Positions 16,623 through 26,445 of a stretch of DNA of 55,139 bases are shown here, piece by piece. Location: NCBI RefSeq assembly GCF_002835995.1, contig NZ_PJBZ01000051.1, positions 1-55,139 of the forward strand, written 5' to 3'. The position numbers were made by a program, and so were the translations under genes. Source of the DNA: Psychromonas sp. Urea-02u-13 (GTDB taxonomy: Bacteria; Pseudomonadota; Gammaproteobacteria; Enterobacterales; Psychromonadaceae). Within the stretch, counting starts at the first letter, position 1. Each line of letters starts with the position of its first letter. The notes beneath the pieces were generated by a model. It saw only the letters and a program-made list of their open reading frames with translations, searched no databases and had not been told where the DNA came from.

Positions 16623-17721
16623 TTACAAGCCTGATTTCAAGCTCGCTTCAATAAACGGATTCAACTCACCATCGAGTACCCTATTTGGGTTACGACTTTC
16701 GATACCTGTTCGTAAATCTTTAATACGCGCATCATCTAATACGTATGAGCGTATTTGGCTTCCCCAGCCAATGTCTGATTTATTATCTTCACTGATCTGT
16801 TTTTCTGCGTTTTGAAGCTGTAGCTCATGCTCGTGAAGCTTGGCTTTCAATTGCTTCATCGCTTGATCTTTATTCTTATGCTGTGAACGGTCATTCTGAC
16901 ACTGTACAACAATATTGGTTGGCACATGCGTAATACGTACCGCTGATTCAGTTGTATTAACGTGCTGACCACCCGCGCCTGATGCTCTATATACATCAAT
17001 ACGCAACTCAGAAGGATTAATAGTGATATTAATATCATCTTCAATTTCAGGATAGATAAACGCTGAAGCAAAAGAAGTATGACGTTTGCCTGAAGAGTCA
17101 AAAGGCGATTTACGTACTAAACGATGTACACCCGTTTCTGTGCGTAACCAGCCGTAAGCATATTCACCGCTAAAACGAATCGTTGCGCCTTTAATACCGG
17201 CAACATCACCCGCAGAGACTTCCATCAATTCGGTTTTATAACCGTTCGCTTCGCCCCAACGTAAATACATACGTAGTAGCATATTGGCCCAATCTTGCGC
17301 CTCTGTGCCACCAGATCCCGATTGAATATCTAAATAACAAGAGCAAGCATCGTTTTGACCAGAGAACATACGGCGGAATTCAAGCACTTCTAGTTTCTTT
17401 TCTAGCTCATCGGCTTCTGATACCGCTTCATCAAAGCTATCTTGATCACCTTCTTCAACGGCCATGTCCACCAGCATCTGAATTTCTTCGCAGCCAGCAT
17501 CAAGTGCACTAATAGTGTCCACGACTAATTCTAATGCGCTTCGTTCTTTGCCTAATGCTTGTGCACGTGCTGGTTCGCTCCATACTTCTGGAGACTCAAG
17601 CTCGCGACTCACTTCTTCTAAACGTTCAGATTTAGCATCGTAGTCAAAGGTACCCCCTAAGCAGCTCAGCGCGCTCAGTAAGGTCTTTAACTTTATTTAA
17701 AACGGGATTGATTTCAAACAT
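16623..17721 (-). CDS. prfB: Peptide chain release factor 2, with programmed +1 frameshift
   Basis: RF2 recognises UGA and UAA and triggers peptide release. Translation starts at 17721 ([20 protein letters not shown]) and reaches an in-frame UGA at 17646-17644 after 25 codons. The site is AGGGGGTAC CTT TGA C, with the internal Shine-Dalgarno-like AGGGGG three nt upstream; a +1 slip on CUU gives GAC and the frame continues to 16623, for 365 residues in total, the E. coli length. Codon recognition motif SPF ([15 protein letters not shown]) and the catalytic GAGGQHVN loop are intact. The frameshift is autoregulation: low RF2 stalls at UGA and favours the shift. It is not a pseudogene. Confidence 0.97.
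17643..17661 (-). promoter_or_regulatory. RF2 programmed frameshift site
   Basis: Minus-strand CTTAGGGGGTACCTTTGAC: internal ribosome-binding-like AGGGGG, slippery CTT and UGA stop followed by C, the efficient bacterial arrangement. Confidence 0.97.
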
Positions 17722-17845
17722 CAATAATCTCTGGTTTGATACCCATGTGGCGTGATGAGTATATATATAAAAAGAGGCGAATTTTAACCAATCTAGCCTG
17801 AAATATATAGTGCAGAGTAAAAATAAAAATATGTGCTTGAGTTAA

Positions 17846-18319
17846 TTAAATTGAGGATGGGTGAGGTATCGCTTTTTTGCGTTTAATGCGTAGGTAACGT
17901 TCTAGCCATCGGTGGAATTCGGGTTCGCTAATAGCGCCATGTAGCCGGTGGTATTCAAGGCCACTGGCAAATAAAATAAAAGTCGGAATATCAGTCAACT
18001 TGTAGGTATTAGCCAACACTTGTTCCTGCTCACTATTAACTCTTAAAAAAATGGCATCTTGATAAAATGTATTAGCTAGCGAACTCAAAGTATCAGCCAT
18101 TTCGTGACTTGTACCAGACCAAGGCCCCCAAAAATCAACCACAACAGGTAATGTTGAGAGCATTATAAAATTTTTAAATGCTGCTTCGTTAACTTCAATG
18201 GGCACTTTTGAAAGTAATAACGTATTACAATCGCAACATTCCGGCCAATTTAGAAACTCACTTTGCTCAATATCATTCACTGTAGAGCAGTTCGGACAAA
18301 CAAGAATATGATCACTCAT
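17846..18319 (-). CDS. Thioredoxin-2-like protein that has lost both active-site cysteines
   Basis: The 157-residue protein has the layout of TrxC: an N-terminal zinc-binding region (CPNC at 8-11, CC-D-C at 28-31) and a thioredoxin fold (~42-145) with the cis-Pro segment TDIPTFILF. At the active site, where TrxC has WCGPC, this protein has WSGTS (67-71). Both Cys codons are Ser (TCT and AGT), so it cannot carry out dithiol exchange. The reading frame and the rest of the fold are intact, arguing for a retained non-redox role (binding or chaperone) rather than decay. It is monocistronic, between prfB and ilvI. Confidence 0.85.
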   Translation of the reverse strand: MSDHILVCPNCSTVNDIEQSEFLNWPECCDCNTLLLSKVPIEVNEAAFKNFIMLSTLPVVVDFWGPWSGTSHEMADTLSSLANTFYQDAIFLRVNSEQEQVLANTYKLTDIPTFILFASGLEYHRLHGAISEPEFHRWLERYLRIKRKKAIPHPSSI

Positions 18320-18575
18320 AACACTCTCCTTTTCTTTAGTAAAAATAGTCTACCTATTAATAAAACTCTAATTCACATTAATTCTTTGTATCTAAGATAA
18401 TAAAATGAGGATGTTTTTTTGCTTAAATAGGTGCAATTATTTTTTATTACCGTACAGTTAACGTCCACTTATTGATCCATCACTATTGATAGCTGGTGAG
18501 CAATAAACAAGGTTTGCTTCGACCCGATACAGGTGGAAAGCAACGCAATTAACCAATTGTAATAAAGGAATTATT
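18320..18575 (+). other. Upstream region of ilvIH, no gene
   Basis: This 256-bp gap holds the divergent start regions. A possible 5' leader hairpin pairs TTGCTT (18514-18519) with AAGCAA (18538-18543), with GACC/GGT inside. No leader peptide rich in Ile/Val/Leu codons was seen. AAAGGA precedes the ilvI ATG. The E. coli homologue is Lrp-controlled; no Lrp site can be called here. Confidence 0.4.
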
Positions 18576-20300
18576 ATGGAAATGTTATCTGGCGCCGAGA
18601 TGGTTGTCCGCTCTCTACAAGACGAGGGCATTGAACATATTTTCGGTTACCCCGGTGGTTCTGTTTTAGATATCTACGATGCGATCTTTCAATCGGATAA
18701 AATTGAACACTATTTAGTACGCCATGAACAAGCAGCAGTCCATATGGCAGATGCTTATTCTCGTGCAACGGGTAAAGTCGGTGTTGTATTAGTGACCGCT
18801 GGACCAGGAGCAACAAACTGTATTACAGGTATCGCAACTGCCTATATGGATTCGATTCCATTAGTGGTTTTATCTGGACAGGTTCCAACGCATTGGATCG
18901 GCGATGATGCCTTCCAAGAAACTGATATGATTGGTGTTTCTCGCCCAGTCGTAAAACATAGTTTTTCATGTCGCACAGCGGAAGAAATTCCAATTGCTAT
19001 CAAAAAAGCATTCTACATTGCATCGACAGGCCGACCTGGCCCAGTTGTCATTGATCTTCCAAAAGATGTGCAAAACCCACTGAACAAATTCCCGTATGAA
19101 TACCCTAAATCAGTTAGTTTACGTTCATACAGCCCAACATTGAGTGGCCACAGAGGGCAAATAAAGCGTGCAGTAGCCGCGTTATTAAGCGCTAAAAAGC
19201 CGGTCTTATATGTAGGTGGTGGTTCTATTATTGCCAATGCTTCAAAGCAAGTTTTAGAATTAGCGGAAAAGTTAAACTTACCAGTAACGAATACCCTAAT
19301 GGGTCTGGGTGCTTTCCCAGGAGAGCATAAACAATTTATTGGTATGCTAGGTATGCACGGGACTTATGAAGCTAACCGTTCAATGCACAATGCAGACCTT
19401 ATATTTTCCGCAGGCGCACGCTTTGACGACCGCGTAACCAATAATGTTGATAAATTCTGTCCAAATGCAAAAATTATGCAGATAGATATCGATCCAACGT
19501 CTATCTCTAAAAACATTCATGCTGATTTACCTATCGTAGGTTCGATTGAAATTGTATTGCAGCAGATGTTAGACCTACTTGAAGAAACTAAAGCAACGAA
19601 TGATGCTGAAAGTATCAATGCTTGGTGGGATCAGATTAATGAATGGCGTGCGAAAGATTGCCTTGCTTACAAAACATCAGAGACACACATAAAACCACAA
19701 CAAGTCATTCAATGCTTATATAAAGTCACTAAGGGTGACGCGATAGTTACTTCTGATGTGGGTCAGCATCAAATGGTTGCTGCGCAATACTACCCATTTA
19801 AAGAACCTCGCCAATGGATTAACTCAGGTGGCGCAGGTACGATGGGCTTTGGTTTACCAGCAGCGATGGGCTGTAAAATTGCATTTCCAGATCGCCCTGT
19901 TGTCTGTGTAACCGGTGATGGTTCTATTCAAATGAATATTCAAGAGCTATCTACCTGTATGCAATACAACATTCCAGTAGTTATTTTATTACTGAACAAC
20001 CGTTCTTTAGGCATGGTAAAACAGTGGCAGAAAATGTTTTACGGCGGTCGTCAATCTCACTCTTATATGGATAGTGTGCCTGATTTTGTTAAATTATCAG
20101 AAGCCTATAACCATATTGGTATTAAGGTAGACACTATTGATCAACTTGAACCTGCACTAGTACGCGCTTTTGAATTAAAAGATCGTGTTGTATTCGTTGA
20201 TGTTGCCATTGACCCAGAAGAGCAAGTTTTCCCGATGCAAGTTAAATTCGGTAGCATGGAAGATATGTACTTAAGCCCAACGGAGAGAACTGATGCGTAG
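18576..20300 (+). CDS. ilvI: Acetolactate synthase III large subunit
   Basis: The 574-residue ThDP/FAD enzyme makes acetolactate or acetohydroxybutyrate, the first common step of branched-chain amino-acid synthesis. The start [11 protein letters not shown] and length match E. coli IlvI (574 aa). The catalytic Glu is in [14 protein letters not shown], the FAD region in the middle third, and the ThDP/Mg motif [12 protein letters not shown] to LLLNN near residue 450. It overlaps ilvH by 8 nt, so the two subunits are translationally coupled. Confidence 0.97.
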   Translation: MEMLSGAEMVVRSLQDEGIEHIFGYPGGSVLDIYDAIFQSDKIEHYLVRHEQAAVHMADAYSRATGKVGVVLVTAGPGATNCITGIATAYMDSIPLVVLSGQVPTHWIGDDAFQETDMIGVSRPVVKHSFSCRTAEEIPIAIKKAFYIASTGRPGPVVIDLPKDVQNPLNKFPYEYPKSVSLRSYSPTLSGHRGQIKRAVAALLSAKKPVLYVGGGSIIANASKQVLELAEKLNLPVTNTLMGLGAFPGEHKQFIGMLGMHGTYEANRSMHNADLIFSAGARFDDRVTNNVDKFCPNAKIMQIDIDPTSISKNIHADLPIVGSIEIVLQQMLDLLEETKATNDAESINAWWDQINEWRAKDCLAYKTSETHIKPQQVIQCLYKVTKGDAIVTSDVGQHQMVAAQYYPFKEPRQWINSGGAGTMGFGLPAAMGCKIAFPDRPVVCVTGDGSIQMNIQELSTCMQYNIPVVILLLNNRSLGMVKQWQKMFYGGRQSHSYMDSVPDFVKLSEAYNHIGIKVDTIDQLEPALVRAFELKDRVVFVDVAIDPEEQVFPMQVKFGSMEDMYLSPTERTDA

Positions 20301-20793
20301 TATTATTTCAGTATTATTAGAAAATGAACCCGGTGCACTTGCGCGTGTTGTTGGTTTGTTTGCACAACGTAGTTATAACATTGAGTCACTAACCGTGTCT
20401 CCAACCAATGATTTAACACTATCACGCATGACTATTACAACTGAAGTTGATTGCTCTGCAACGCTTGAGCAAATGATGAAGCAGTTACACAAGCTTGTTG
20501 ATGTATTACGTGTTTCTGAATTAACTGAGGGTTCACATGTTGAACGTGAGTTAATGTTACTTAAAGTACGTACACTCAATAGTGAAGTTCGTGAAGAGAT
20601 CAAGCGCACGGCAGATATCTACCGTGGTCAAATTGTTGATATCACTCCGAGCCTTTACACAATTCAACTAACTGGAGCTTGCTCTAAATTGGATGCCTTT
20701 ATTGCAACCATTGGCGAAACAAGTGAAATTGTTGAAGTGGTACGTTCTGGTGTTTGTGGTATTGCTCGTGGTGAAAAAGCACTGCGCGGTTAA
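20293..20793 (+). CDS. ilvH: Acetolactate synthase III small (regulatory) subunit
   Basis: The 166-residue subunit has an N-terminal ACT domain ([19 protein letters not shown], residues 1-78) that binds valine for feedback inhibition, and a C-terminal domain (~80-160) that activates the catalytic subunit. Length is close to E. coli IlvH (163 aa). It overlaps ilvI and ends at a strong terminator. Confidence 0.97.
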   Translation: MRSIISVLLENEPGALARVVGLFAQRSYNIESLTVSPTNDLTLSRMTITTEVDCSATLEQMMKQLHKLVDVLRVSELTEGSHVERELMLLKVRTLNSEVREEIKRTADIYRGQIVDITPSLYTIQLTGACSKLDAFIATIGETSEIVEVVRSGVCGIARGEKALRG

Positions 20794-20815
20794 ATCTTCA
20801 TTAGTGATACACTTT

Positions 20816-20853
20816 AAATGCAAAGCGCAGATTTCTGGCTTTGCATTTTTTTT
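20816..20853 (+). terminator. ilvIH terminator
   Basis: An 11-bp stem AAATGCAAAGC / GCTTTGCATTT is followed by a run of eight T. Confidence 0.9.
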
Positions 20854-20980
20854 AAACACTCTAAAACACACTGAACTTTATACTAAACGGAAAATGATCA
20901 TCGTAAATCACTGGTAATCATTAAAAGTAAAAAGCACAGTTGAGCCTTCTAAGATGGCACTTTATTTTTAAGGAATGATT

Positions 20981-21190
20981 ATGTTTGAATTAGCAGCTCT
21001 TTTATTGTCTGCATTTGTACTGTTTATGTTTGGTATATCAGTGATTAGTTTAAGCGTGATAGCATTTATCTTATTATTAAGCTTTGTTCTACTGAGTACC
21101 ATCTCATTTATTTTTAAATTTGGTATTTGGATATTACTTGCGATTGGCCTTTATTATTACTTTTTCAAAAAAGACGATAAAAACTCATGA
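20981..21190 (+). CDS. Small two-helix inner-membrane protein, possibly PspG-like
   Basis: The 69-residue protein is almost wholly hydrophobic: two membrane helices (~3-42 and ~44-62) and a short charged tail (KKDDKNS). The ATG at 20981 was chosen because AAGGAA lies 5 nt upstream; the ATG at 20975 overlaps that site. Size and pattern (MFELAALLL, IWILLAIGLYY) recall phage-shock protein G, but the sequence match is weak and no sigma-54 promoter is evident. Its stop overlaps the start of the PCuAC gene by 4 nt (ATGA), so they are coupled. Confidence 0.65.
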   Translation: MFELAALLLSAFVLFMFGISVISLSVIAFILLLSFVLLSTISFIFKFGIWILLAIGLYYYFFKKDDKNS

Positions 21191-21642
21191 AATTAATTAA
21201 CTCGTTATTCTTAACAACTACACTATTATTAAGCTGCTTAGCTAACGCAACAACATTTAGCGTCGAAGATGCTTATATACGAGCAACACCACCGCATACT
21301 CAAAACACAGCGGCTTTTATGCACATCAATAACAACAGTGATAAATCACTTAAATTGGTGGCTGCAAGCAGTGATATCGCAGAGCGTGTAGAATTACACA
21401 GTCATACCATGAGCGACGGTATGATGAAAATGCGTCAAGTTGATGATATCGCTATCAATGCAAATGCGTATACAGAACTTCGCCCTGGTAGCTTCCATGT
21501 CATGTTCTTTGACTTAAAAGCACCCTTGGCAGAAGGAACAACCATAAAATTAAAGCTTTATTTTGATAATGGCGATGAAATTATAGTTGACGCCCCTGTA
21601 AAAAAAATTACTATGCAAACGAAAATAAAACATAACCACTAA
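21187..21642 (+). CDS. Periplasmic copper chaperone PCu(A)C
   Basis: The 151-residue protein has a signal peptide (cleavage near LANA, residue ~21) and a single cupredoxin-like domain. The Cu(I) motif H-X10-M-X21-H-X-M is exact: His71, Met82, His104 and Met106. In this family it delivers copper to the CuA centre of cytochrome c oxidase in the periplasm. A His-containing tail (KIKHNH) could bind extra metal. The partner SCO protein is not next to it; instead the gene is coupled to the small membrane protein upstream and followed by a barrel gene 15 bp on. Confidence 0.92.
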   Translation: MKLINSLFLTTTLLLSCLANATTFSVEDAYIRATPPHTQNTAAFMHINNNSDKSLKLVAASSDIAERVELHSHTMSDGMMKMRQVDDIAINANAYTELRPGSFHVMFFDLKAPLAEGTTIKLKLYFDNGDEIIVDAPVKKITMQTKIKHNH

Positions 21643-21657
21643 TACTTGGAATTAATA

Positions 21658-22293
21658 ATGAAAAAACAAATTTTTGCAGCTGCTATTGCAACGTCTATGA
21701 GCCTACCAGTAATGGCTGATTTTTTAGGTATATATGCAGGTGTTGATTACCGCACTACAACAACAAGCTACAACAATAGTGAAAGTGGCTTTGAAGATAC
21801 GAACAATCTTTCTGGTTACGTTGCTATTGAGCATTTTATCCCACTAATTCCTAGCGCAAAAATAAAGTATTCTGATCTTAGCGCTGAGTCATCAGATCTT
21901 AACGGAAATAAAACAGAACCTTCTAGCTCAGCGTTAAACGGTATCCTTTATTACCAAGTATTTGATAATGGCCTATTCGAAGTTGATTTTGGTTTAGCTT
22001 ATACACGCGTTGAAGATCTTGCTAATCAAACTGCAGATATCGGTCAAGCTTACGGTGCAGCTAAAGTCTTTATTCCAGGTGTTAGCATGAACGTCTTTGC
22101 AGAAGTCATTGCAGGAAGTGTCACTGATGATGAAGCAACAGATGCTGAGATTGGTTTAGCGTACACGTTCAACCCTGATTCAAACCTGATGAACTTTGCT
22201 GTTCGTGCAGGTTACCGTTACCAAGAAATGGTAATCAATGACCAATCACAAGAAAACAAAGGATTATTTGCCGGCGTAGAAGCACACTTCTAA
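21658..22293 (+). CDS. Outer-membrane beta-barrel protein (TIGR04219-like)
   Basis: The 211-residue protein begins MKKQIFAAAIATSMSLPVMA with signal cleavage before DFLG. The mature part is a barrel of about eight strands (GIYAGVDYRTTTTSY, YVAIEHFIPLIP, KYSDLSAE) ending in HF. The pattern fits the TIGR04219 outer-membrane family of marine gammaproteobacteria; function unknown. The start at 21658 gives a signal peptide at the very N-terminus with TTGGAA upstream. It ends the three-gene envelope operon before a strong terminator. Confidence 0.75.
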   Translation: MKKQIFAAAIATSMSLPVMADFLGIYAGVDYRTTTTSYNNSESGFEDTNNLSGYVAIEHFIPLIPSAKIKYSDLSAESSDLNGNKTEPSSSALNGILYYQVFDNGLFEVDFGLAYTRVEDLANQTADIGQAYGAAKVFIPGVSMNVFAEVIAGSVTDDEATDAEIGLAYTFNPDSNLMNFAVRAGYRYQEMVINDQSQENKGLFAGVEAHF

Positions 22294-22315
22294 ACTCGCT
22301 TAATCACATAAAATT

Positions 22316-22352
22316 AAAAGGCCCTGATTATGAAAATAATCAGGGCCTTTTT
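22316..22352 (+). terminator. Terminator of the PCuAC/barrel operon
   Basis: A 15-bp stem (AAAAGGCCCTGATTA / TAATCAGGGCCTTTT) with a 6-nt loop, then T run. Confidence 0.92.
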
Positions 22353-22544
22353 GTAAGTGCTGTTTATAAAAAATATCATACGCTTAGCTAAAAAACAGTA
22401 TTCAGCAAGCTTAGCATTTATCTCCCTGCACACTGTAAAATAGCTCTTATCGACGTTTGATAGCCTACGGTGAGCCAATTTCAACTAGCTATGAACCTAT
22501 AACAATAAATTCTTTAGGCATTTAATGACTTTCATTATCTCAAT
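22353..22544. other. Gene-free spacer between two terminators
   Basis: I see no coding sequence or clear repeat here. ATTCAGCAAGC at ~22400 recurs at ~47650 in the fre-ubiD spacer. Confidence 0.4.
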
Positions 22545-22581
22545 AAAAAGCCCTGACTATAAAAAATAGTCAGGGCTTTTT
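22545..22581. terminator. Terminator of the chemoreceptor gene (bidirectional)
   Basis: AAAAAGCCCTGACTA pairs with TAGTCAGGGCTTTTT; A and T tracts flank both sides. It resembles the terminator at 22316, both containing a GCCCTGA core. Confidence 0.9.
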
Positions 22582-22617
22582 ATCCGTTACTGTGCAGTTA
22601 CCTTATACGAATACTAC

Positions 22618-24234
22618 TTATAAGCGGAACGAAGCAAGCTCCTCTTCCAGGTTAGCGGCAGCGGCACGCATCTTCGCCGTAGAATCTTTGGCGCCTGATG
22701 CAATTTCACTACCGTTACGCGCGTTATCAGAAATCGTGCTAATACGCATTGAGATATCATCACCAACACGAGATTGCTCACCTGCCGCCTCTGCAATATG
22801 ATGACTCATTTCTGTGATAGTAGATAATGACTCTGCAATACGCCCTAATGCCTCGGCGCTCTCTTCTGATTTTTCAACCGTTGTTTGACTGTTTTCTATA
22901 CTCATATTAATTGATGATACAGCACGCTGTGAAGCACTCTGCAGACGCTCAATCATACCTTGAATCTCTTTAGTACTGTCTTGTGTACGACCCGCTAAAC
23001 TACGCACTTCATCGGCTACCACGGCAAAACCACGACCTTGTTCACCAGCACGTGCCGCTTCTATGGCCGCATTTAAGGCTAATAGGTTAGTTTGCTCAGC
23101 AATACCACGAATTACATCCAATACCGATACGATATTGTCTACATCTCCACCCAGCTCTTCAATCACTTCGCCCGCTTCACTTACGCGTGTTACTAATGTC
23201 ATTAACGATGCAGAAGAAGCTTCAGTTAATGAACGTGCTTGTTCACCCTCTTTATCTGCTTGCTGTGTTGCATGTGCTGTATTTTGCGCATGCTCTGAGA
23301 CTGTCTGCGATGAACTTGTCATTTCTACCATCGCAGTCGCAACCATATCTGTTTCACTGTTTTGTGATTGTGAAACTTCATCCATATTTTGAGTACGTCG
23401 ATCAGCCTCATTTAATTCGCTACGGAAGCCTTCCACTAATTGGTTAACCGAAAGTAACATATGGTGCAGTGATGATTTCATTTGCAAGGTAGAGCCGTAA
23501 ATGCTATCAGCAGGAATATTGTCATCATTAACTTTAAACGCTAAGTCACCTTGAGCAACTTTTTGTACTACAGATAATACTTCCGATGGTTCACCACCTA
23601 AAGTGCGTAATAGATCACGTACAAAAAGGAATAATAAAACTGAGACTATTATTGCTAAAGCTAATGTTTCGATAACCATCCATTTAGCTGTTGACCAAAA
23701 GCGGGCATCGGTTTCAGCATCACTAATCCCCGTACCTACTACCCACCGCCACTTAGGAGATTCTTGAGCGATAGAGGTAATCTGTACTACTTTGCCGTCT
23801 CTTTCCGAATTCCATAGATATTTAGCAATACCAGATTCTTTATTAACAGCGGCTAACAAAATATCTGCAACACTACCCCCCGTTGCATCTTTGAAGTCAT
23901 GAAAGCTTGTCCCATGTAACTGTTGGTCATGAGGTGCAGCAATAAATTCCATTTCTTCATTTGCAACATACACATACTCGTTGTCTTTGTACTTATTTTC
24001 TTTAAGGATTTGTGTCGCAACTTTCTTCGCTTCAATAACAGATAGCTTTCCAGTTTCAGCCATATTTTCTAACTGGATAACCGTGTTATATGAGCTTTTA
24101 AAAAGCTGATAAACACGTGCTTCATTATCAGCTTCGCTTGCTGCTTTTAGTGACATTAAACCACTACCAGCAAGCAGTAACATTGCACCAAAGATTAAGA
24201 TTGACGCAATGGTAAATTTTAACTTCAAAGTCAT
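22618..24234 (-). CDS. Methyl-accepting chemotaxis protein with Cache sensor
   Basis: The 538-residue receptor has an N-terminal membrane helix (~7-29), a periplasmic single-Cache domain (~35-185; [20 protein letters not shown] and the DATGG turn), a second helix (~188-212), a HAMP region (~213-265) and a cytoplasmic signalling domain. The hairpin tip is canonical ([20 protein letters not shown], then [12 protein letters not shown]), so it should bind CheA/CheW. There is no C-terminal NWETF-type pentapeptide, so it would not tether CheR/CheB. The ligand is unknown; small organic acids are typical of this Cache class. Monocistronic. Confidence 0.93.
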   Translation of the reverse strand: MTLKLKFTIASILIFGAMLLLAGSGLMSLKAASEADNEARVYQLFKSSYNTVIQLENMAETGKLSVIEAKKVATQILKENKYKDNEYVYVANEEMEFIAAPHDQQLHGTSFHDFKDATGGSVADILLAAVNKESGIAKYLWNSERDGKVVQITSIAQESPKWRWVVGTGISDAETDARFWSTAKWMVIETLALAIIVSVLLFLFVRDLLRTLGGEPSEVLSVVQKVAQGDLAFKVNDDNIPADSIYGSTLQMKSSLHHMLLSVNQLVEGFRSELNEADRRTQNMDEVSQSQNSETDMVATAMVEMTSSSQTVSEHAQNTAHATQQADKEGEQARSLTEASSASLMTLVTRVSEAGEVIEELGGDVDNIVSVLDVIRGIAEQTNLLALNAAIEAARAGEQGRGFAVVADEVRSLAGRTQDSTKEIQGMIERLQSASQRAVSSINMSIENSQTTVEKSEESAEALGRIAESLSTITEMSHHIAEAAGEQSRVGDDISMRISTISDNARNGSEIASGAKDSTAKMRAAAANLEEELASFRL

Positions 24235-24402
24235 GAGGGATCCTTTTAAAATAGAGATAATTAGAAGATTAACTCTAAAAGTAGCTTAATATCACTGTAA
24301 TGTCCTCGACATCTTTATAATTTAAAGTCTAATCAGCTTTGTTTTATGTGTTTTTCTTCGCTAATATCGGGTAACTCACACTTACTAACAAAAGAGACTA
24401 CT

Positions 24403-25680
24403 TTGAACGACATACCCACGAGCGCCTTATTGATAACACTTATCATATTGATTATTGTTTCTGCTTATTTTTCCAGCTCAGAAACAAGCATGATGACCGT
24501 TAATCGCTACCGATTACGTCACATGGCAAAAGATAAGAATAAGAGTGCAATTCGTGTGGAAGGGTTATTAAATAAACCAGATAAATTAATCGGTCTAATT
24601 TTAATTGGTAACAACTTGGTTAATATTTTAGCCTCTGCATTAGCGACTATATTAGGTCAACGCCTCTTTGGTGATGCCGGCATTGCGATTGCAACAGGTG
24701 TTTTAACACTGGTGATTCTTATTTTTGCAGAAGTGACGCCAAAAACATTAGCAGTACTCTACCCAGAAAAAATTGCTTTCCCAAGCTCGTATATTTTACA
24801 GCCTTTACAAAAACTACTTAGCCCACTGGTATGGATGATTAATGGTATCTCTAACGGTCTATTAAGGATTTTTGGCATCAATGTTAACCACCAAAGTGAT
24901 AACGCGCTTTCAAGCGACGAATTACGATCCGTGGTACACGAAGCAGGTTCTATGATTCCCGCGCATCACCAACAGATGTTATTGAGTATTTTAGAGCTTG
25001 AAAAAGTGACCGTGGATGAAATTATGATTCCACGTAATGAAATTGCTGCCATCGATATCAACCAAGATTGGGACACTATTTTAAAACAGCTCAGACATCG
25101 TACCCATACAATGACGCTGTTATATCGAGATACGATTGATGATGCGATAGGGTTTGTACATGCACGCGATTCACTGCTTATTTTACTAAAAGAAGATTTC
25201 ACTAAAACAACTCTATTACGCAGTGTACGTGAGCTCTATTTTATCCCTGAAGGCACGGCACTTAATACCCAGCTTATTAAGTTTCAACATAATAAAGAGC
25301 GTATTGGCTTAGTCGTTGATGAATATGGTGATATTCAAGGCTTAGTAACACTGGCAGATATTTTAGAAGAAATTGTCGGTGACTTTACAACCACACGAGA
25401 ACCAACCAGCTCTCAAGAAATTCATAAACAACATGATGATTCTTATATTATTGAAGGAAGCTTAGGTATTCGTGATATTAATAAAGAGATGGACTGGAAA
25501 TTACCAACCGATGGTCCACGTACTTTAAACGGCTTGATATTAGAACATTTAGAAGAGATTCCAACGGGCCAAATCAGTTTACGTATCTGTGGTTATCCAA
25601 TGGAAATATTAGAAGTTGAAAACAATATGGTAAAATTAGTTAAAGTCATTCCTCATTTGTATTGCGAAGAAGCAGAGTAG
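24403..25680 (+). CDS. CorB/CNNM-type membrane transporter (HlyC/CorC family)
   Basis: The 425-residue protein has an N-terminal CNNM/DUF21 membrane domain (~1-180; SAYFSSSETSMMTVNRYRLR), a tandem CBS domain (~205-330) and a C-terminal CorC domain (~345-420). It matches E. coli YfjD/CorB (428 aa); the family is linked to magnesium/cobalt export. TTG at 24403 was chosen because it aligns with the E. coli start and has AAGAGA upstream; an ATG at 24346 would add 19 residues with no match. It converges with luxS across a strong hairpin. Confidence 0.88.
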   Translation: MNDIPTSALLITLIILIIVSAYFSSSETSMMTVNRYRLRHMAKDKNKSAIRVEGLLNKPDKLIGLILIGNNLVNILASALATILGQRLFGDAGIAIATGVLTLVILIFAEVTPKTLAVLYPEKIAFPSSYILQPLQKLLSPLVWMINGISNGLLRIFGINVNHQSDNALSSDELRSVVHEAGSMIPAHHQQMLLSILELEKVTVDEIMIPRNEIAAIDINQDWDTILKQLRHRTHTMTLLYRDTIDDAIGFVHARDSLLILLKEDFTKTTLLRSVRELYFIPEGTALNTQLIKFQHNKERIGLVVDEYGDIQGLVTLADILEEIVGDFTTTREPTSSQEIHKQHDDSYIIEGSLGIRDINKEMDWKLPTDGPRTLNGLILEHLEEIPTGQISLRICGYPMEILEVENNMVKLVKVIPHLYCEEAE

Positions 25681-25692
25681 CAGTCAACAACC

Positions 25693-25731
25693 CGTCATCA
25701 GTTATTAGCTAAAAACTAACAACTGATGACG
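25693..25731. terminator. Hairpin between corB-like gene and luxS
   Basis: CGTCATCAGTT pairs perfectly with AACTGATGACG over a 17-nt loop. It sits between convergent genes. The loop contains TTAGCTAAAAACTAAC, related to other intergenic repeats here. Confidence 0.6.
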
Positions 25732-25740
25732 AACTACTTT

Positions 25741-26250
25741 TTATAGATTATTCAACTGCTCATCACTCAGCGAAATATCATCATTTTTATTCACGCCAAT
25801 ACCTGCATCAATAATTGCTTGTGCAATTGCTTTTGCTTCATCTAAAGAATGCATTAAATAAGTGCCACATTGAAATTCATTTAATTCTGGAATTTCGCTC
25901 TGTGCTTTTACTTCTAATACATCTTGCATTGAAGCAAGCCAAGCATTGCCCACTTGTGCTTCTGTTGGTGCGCCAATCAGGCTCATGTAAAAACCTGTAC
26001 GACAACCCATTGGTGAGATATCAATAATCTCAACGTTATCAGCATTTAGGTGGTTACGCATAAAACCAGCATAAAGATGCTCAAGTGTATGAATACCCTT
26101 TTCTGATAAGATATCTTTGTTTGGTGCTGTAAAACGCAAATCAAATACTGTGATCGTATCTTTACCTGGTGTTTGCATTTTTTTAGCAATACGCACAGCA
26201 GGTGCATTCATAATCGTATGATCAACTGTAAAACTATCTAATAATGGCAT
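25741..26250 (-). CDS. luxS: S-ribosylhomocysteine lyase (autoinducer-2 synthesis)
   Basis: The 169-residue metalloenzyme cleaves S-ribosylhomocysteine to homocysteine and DPD, the AI-2 precursor, in the activated methyl cycle. Metal ligands are His54 and His58 (HTLEH) and Cys128 (FQCGTYL); the catalytic Cys83 is in [10 protein letters not shown]. Length is typical. Monocistronic; whether AI-2 is used for signalling cannot be read here. Confidence 0.98.
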   Translation of the reverse strand: MPLLDSFTVDHTIMNAPAVRIAKKMQTPGKDTITVFDLRFTAPNKDILSEKGIHTLEHLYAGFMRNHLNADNVEIIDISPMGCRTGFYMSLIGAPTEAQVGNAWLASMQDVLEVKAQSEIPELNEFQCGTYLMHSLDEAKAIAQAIIDAGIGVNKNDDISLSDEQLNNL

Positions 26251-26310
26251 TTTCTTTTCCTATTATCTTAATTGTATACATTCCCACATAAAACATGGAA
26301 ACGAGATAAA

Positions 26311-26436
26311 ACTAGCTGTCAGCTTTCTGCTGTCAGCTGTCTGTAAATAACGCAACATACACATCAATCAAGGTGAATGTGCACTCTATTCCCGCGCAGA
26401 TGACGGAAAACAAGGTGTAGCTCAAGACTGACAGCT
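26311..26436. repeat. AGCTGTC heptamer-type repeats between luxS and the transglycosylase gene
   Basis: AGCTGTCAGC and CTGTCAGCTGTCTG at 26314-26343 are followed by GACTGACAGCT at 26426-26436, an inverted copy. They belong to the family at 8190 and 40863. Confidence 0.6.
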
Positions 26437-26445
26437 TTACCTTCA

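Noticed and set aside
16623-17721. prfB as a pseudogene because of an in-frame stop after 25 codons
   Set aside because: The stop sits in the canonical RF2 frameshift context (AGGGGG, CUU UGA C), and the rest of the protein is complete.
20941-20980. Sigma-54 promoter for the PspG-like gene (TGGCAC at ~20955)
   Set aside because: The -12 GC is missing and transcription would begin within the ribosome site.
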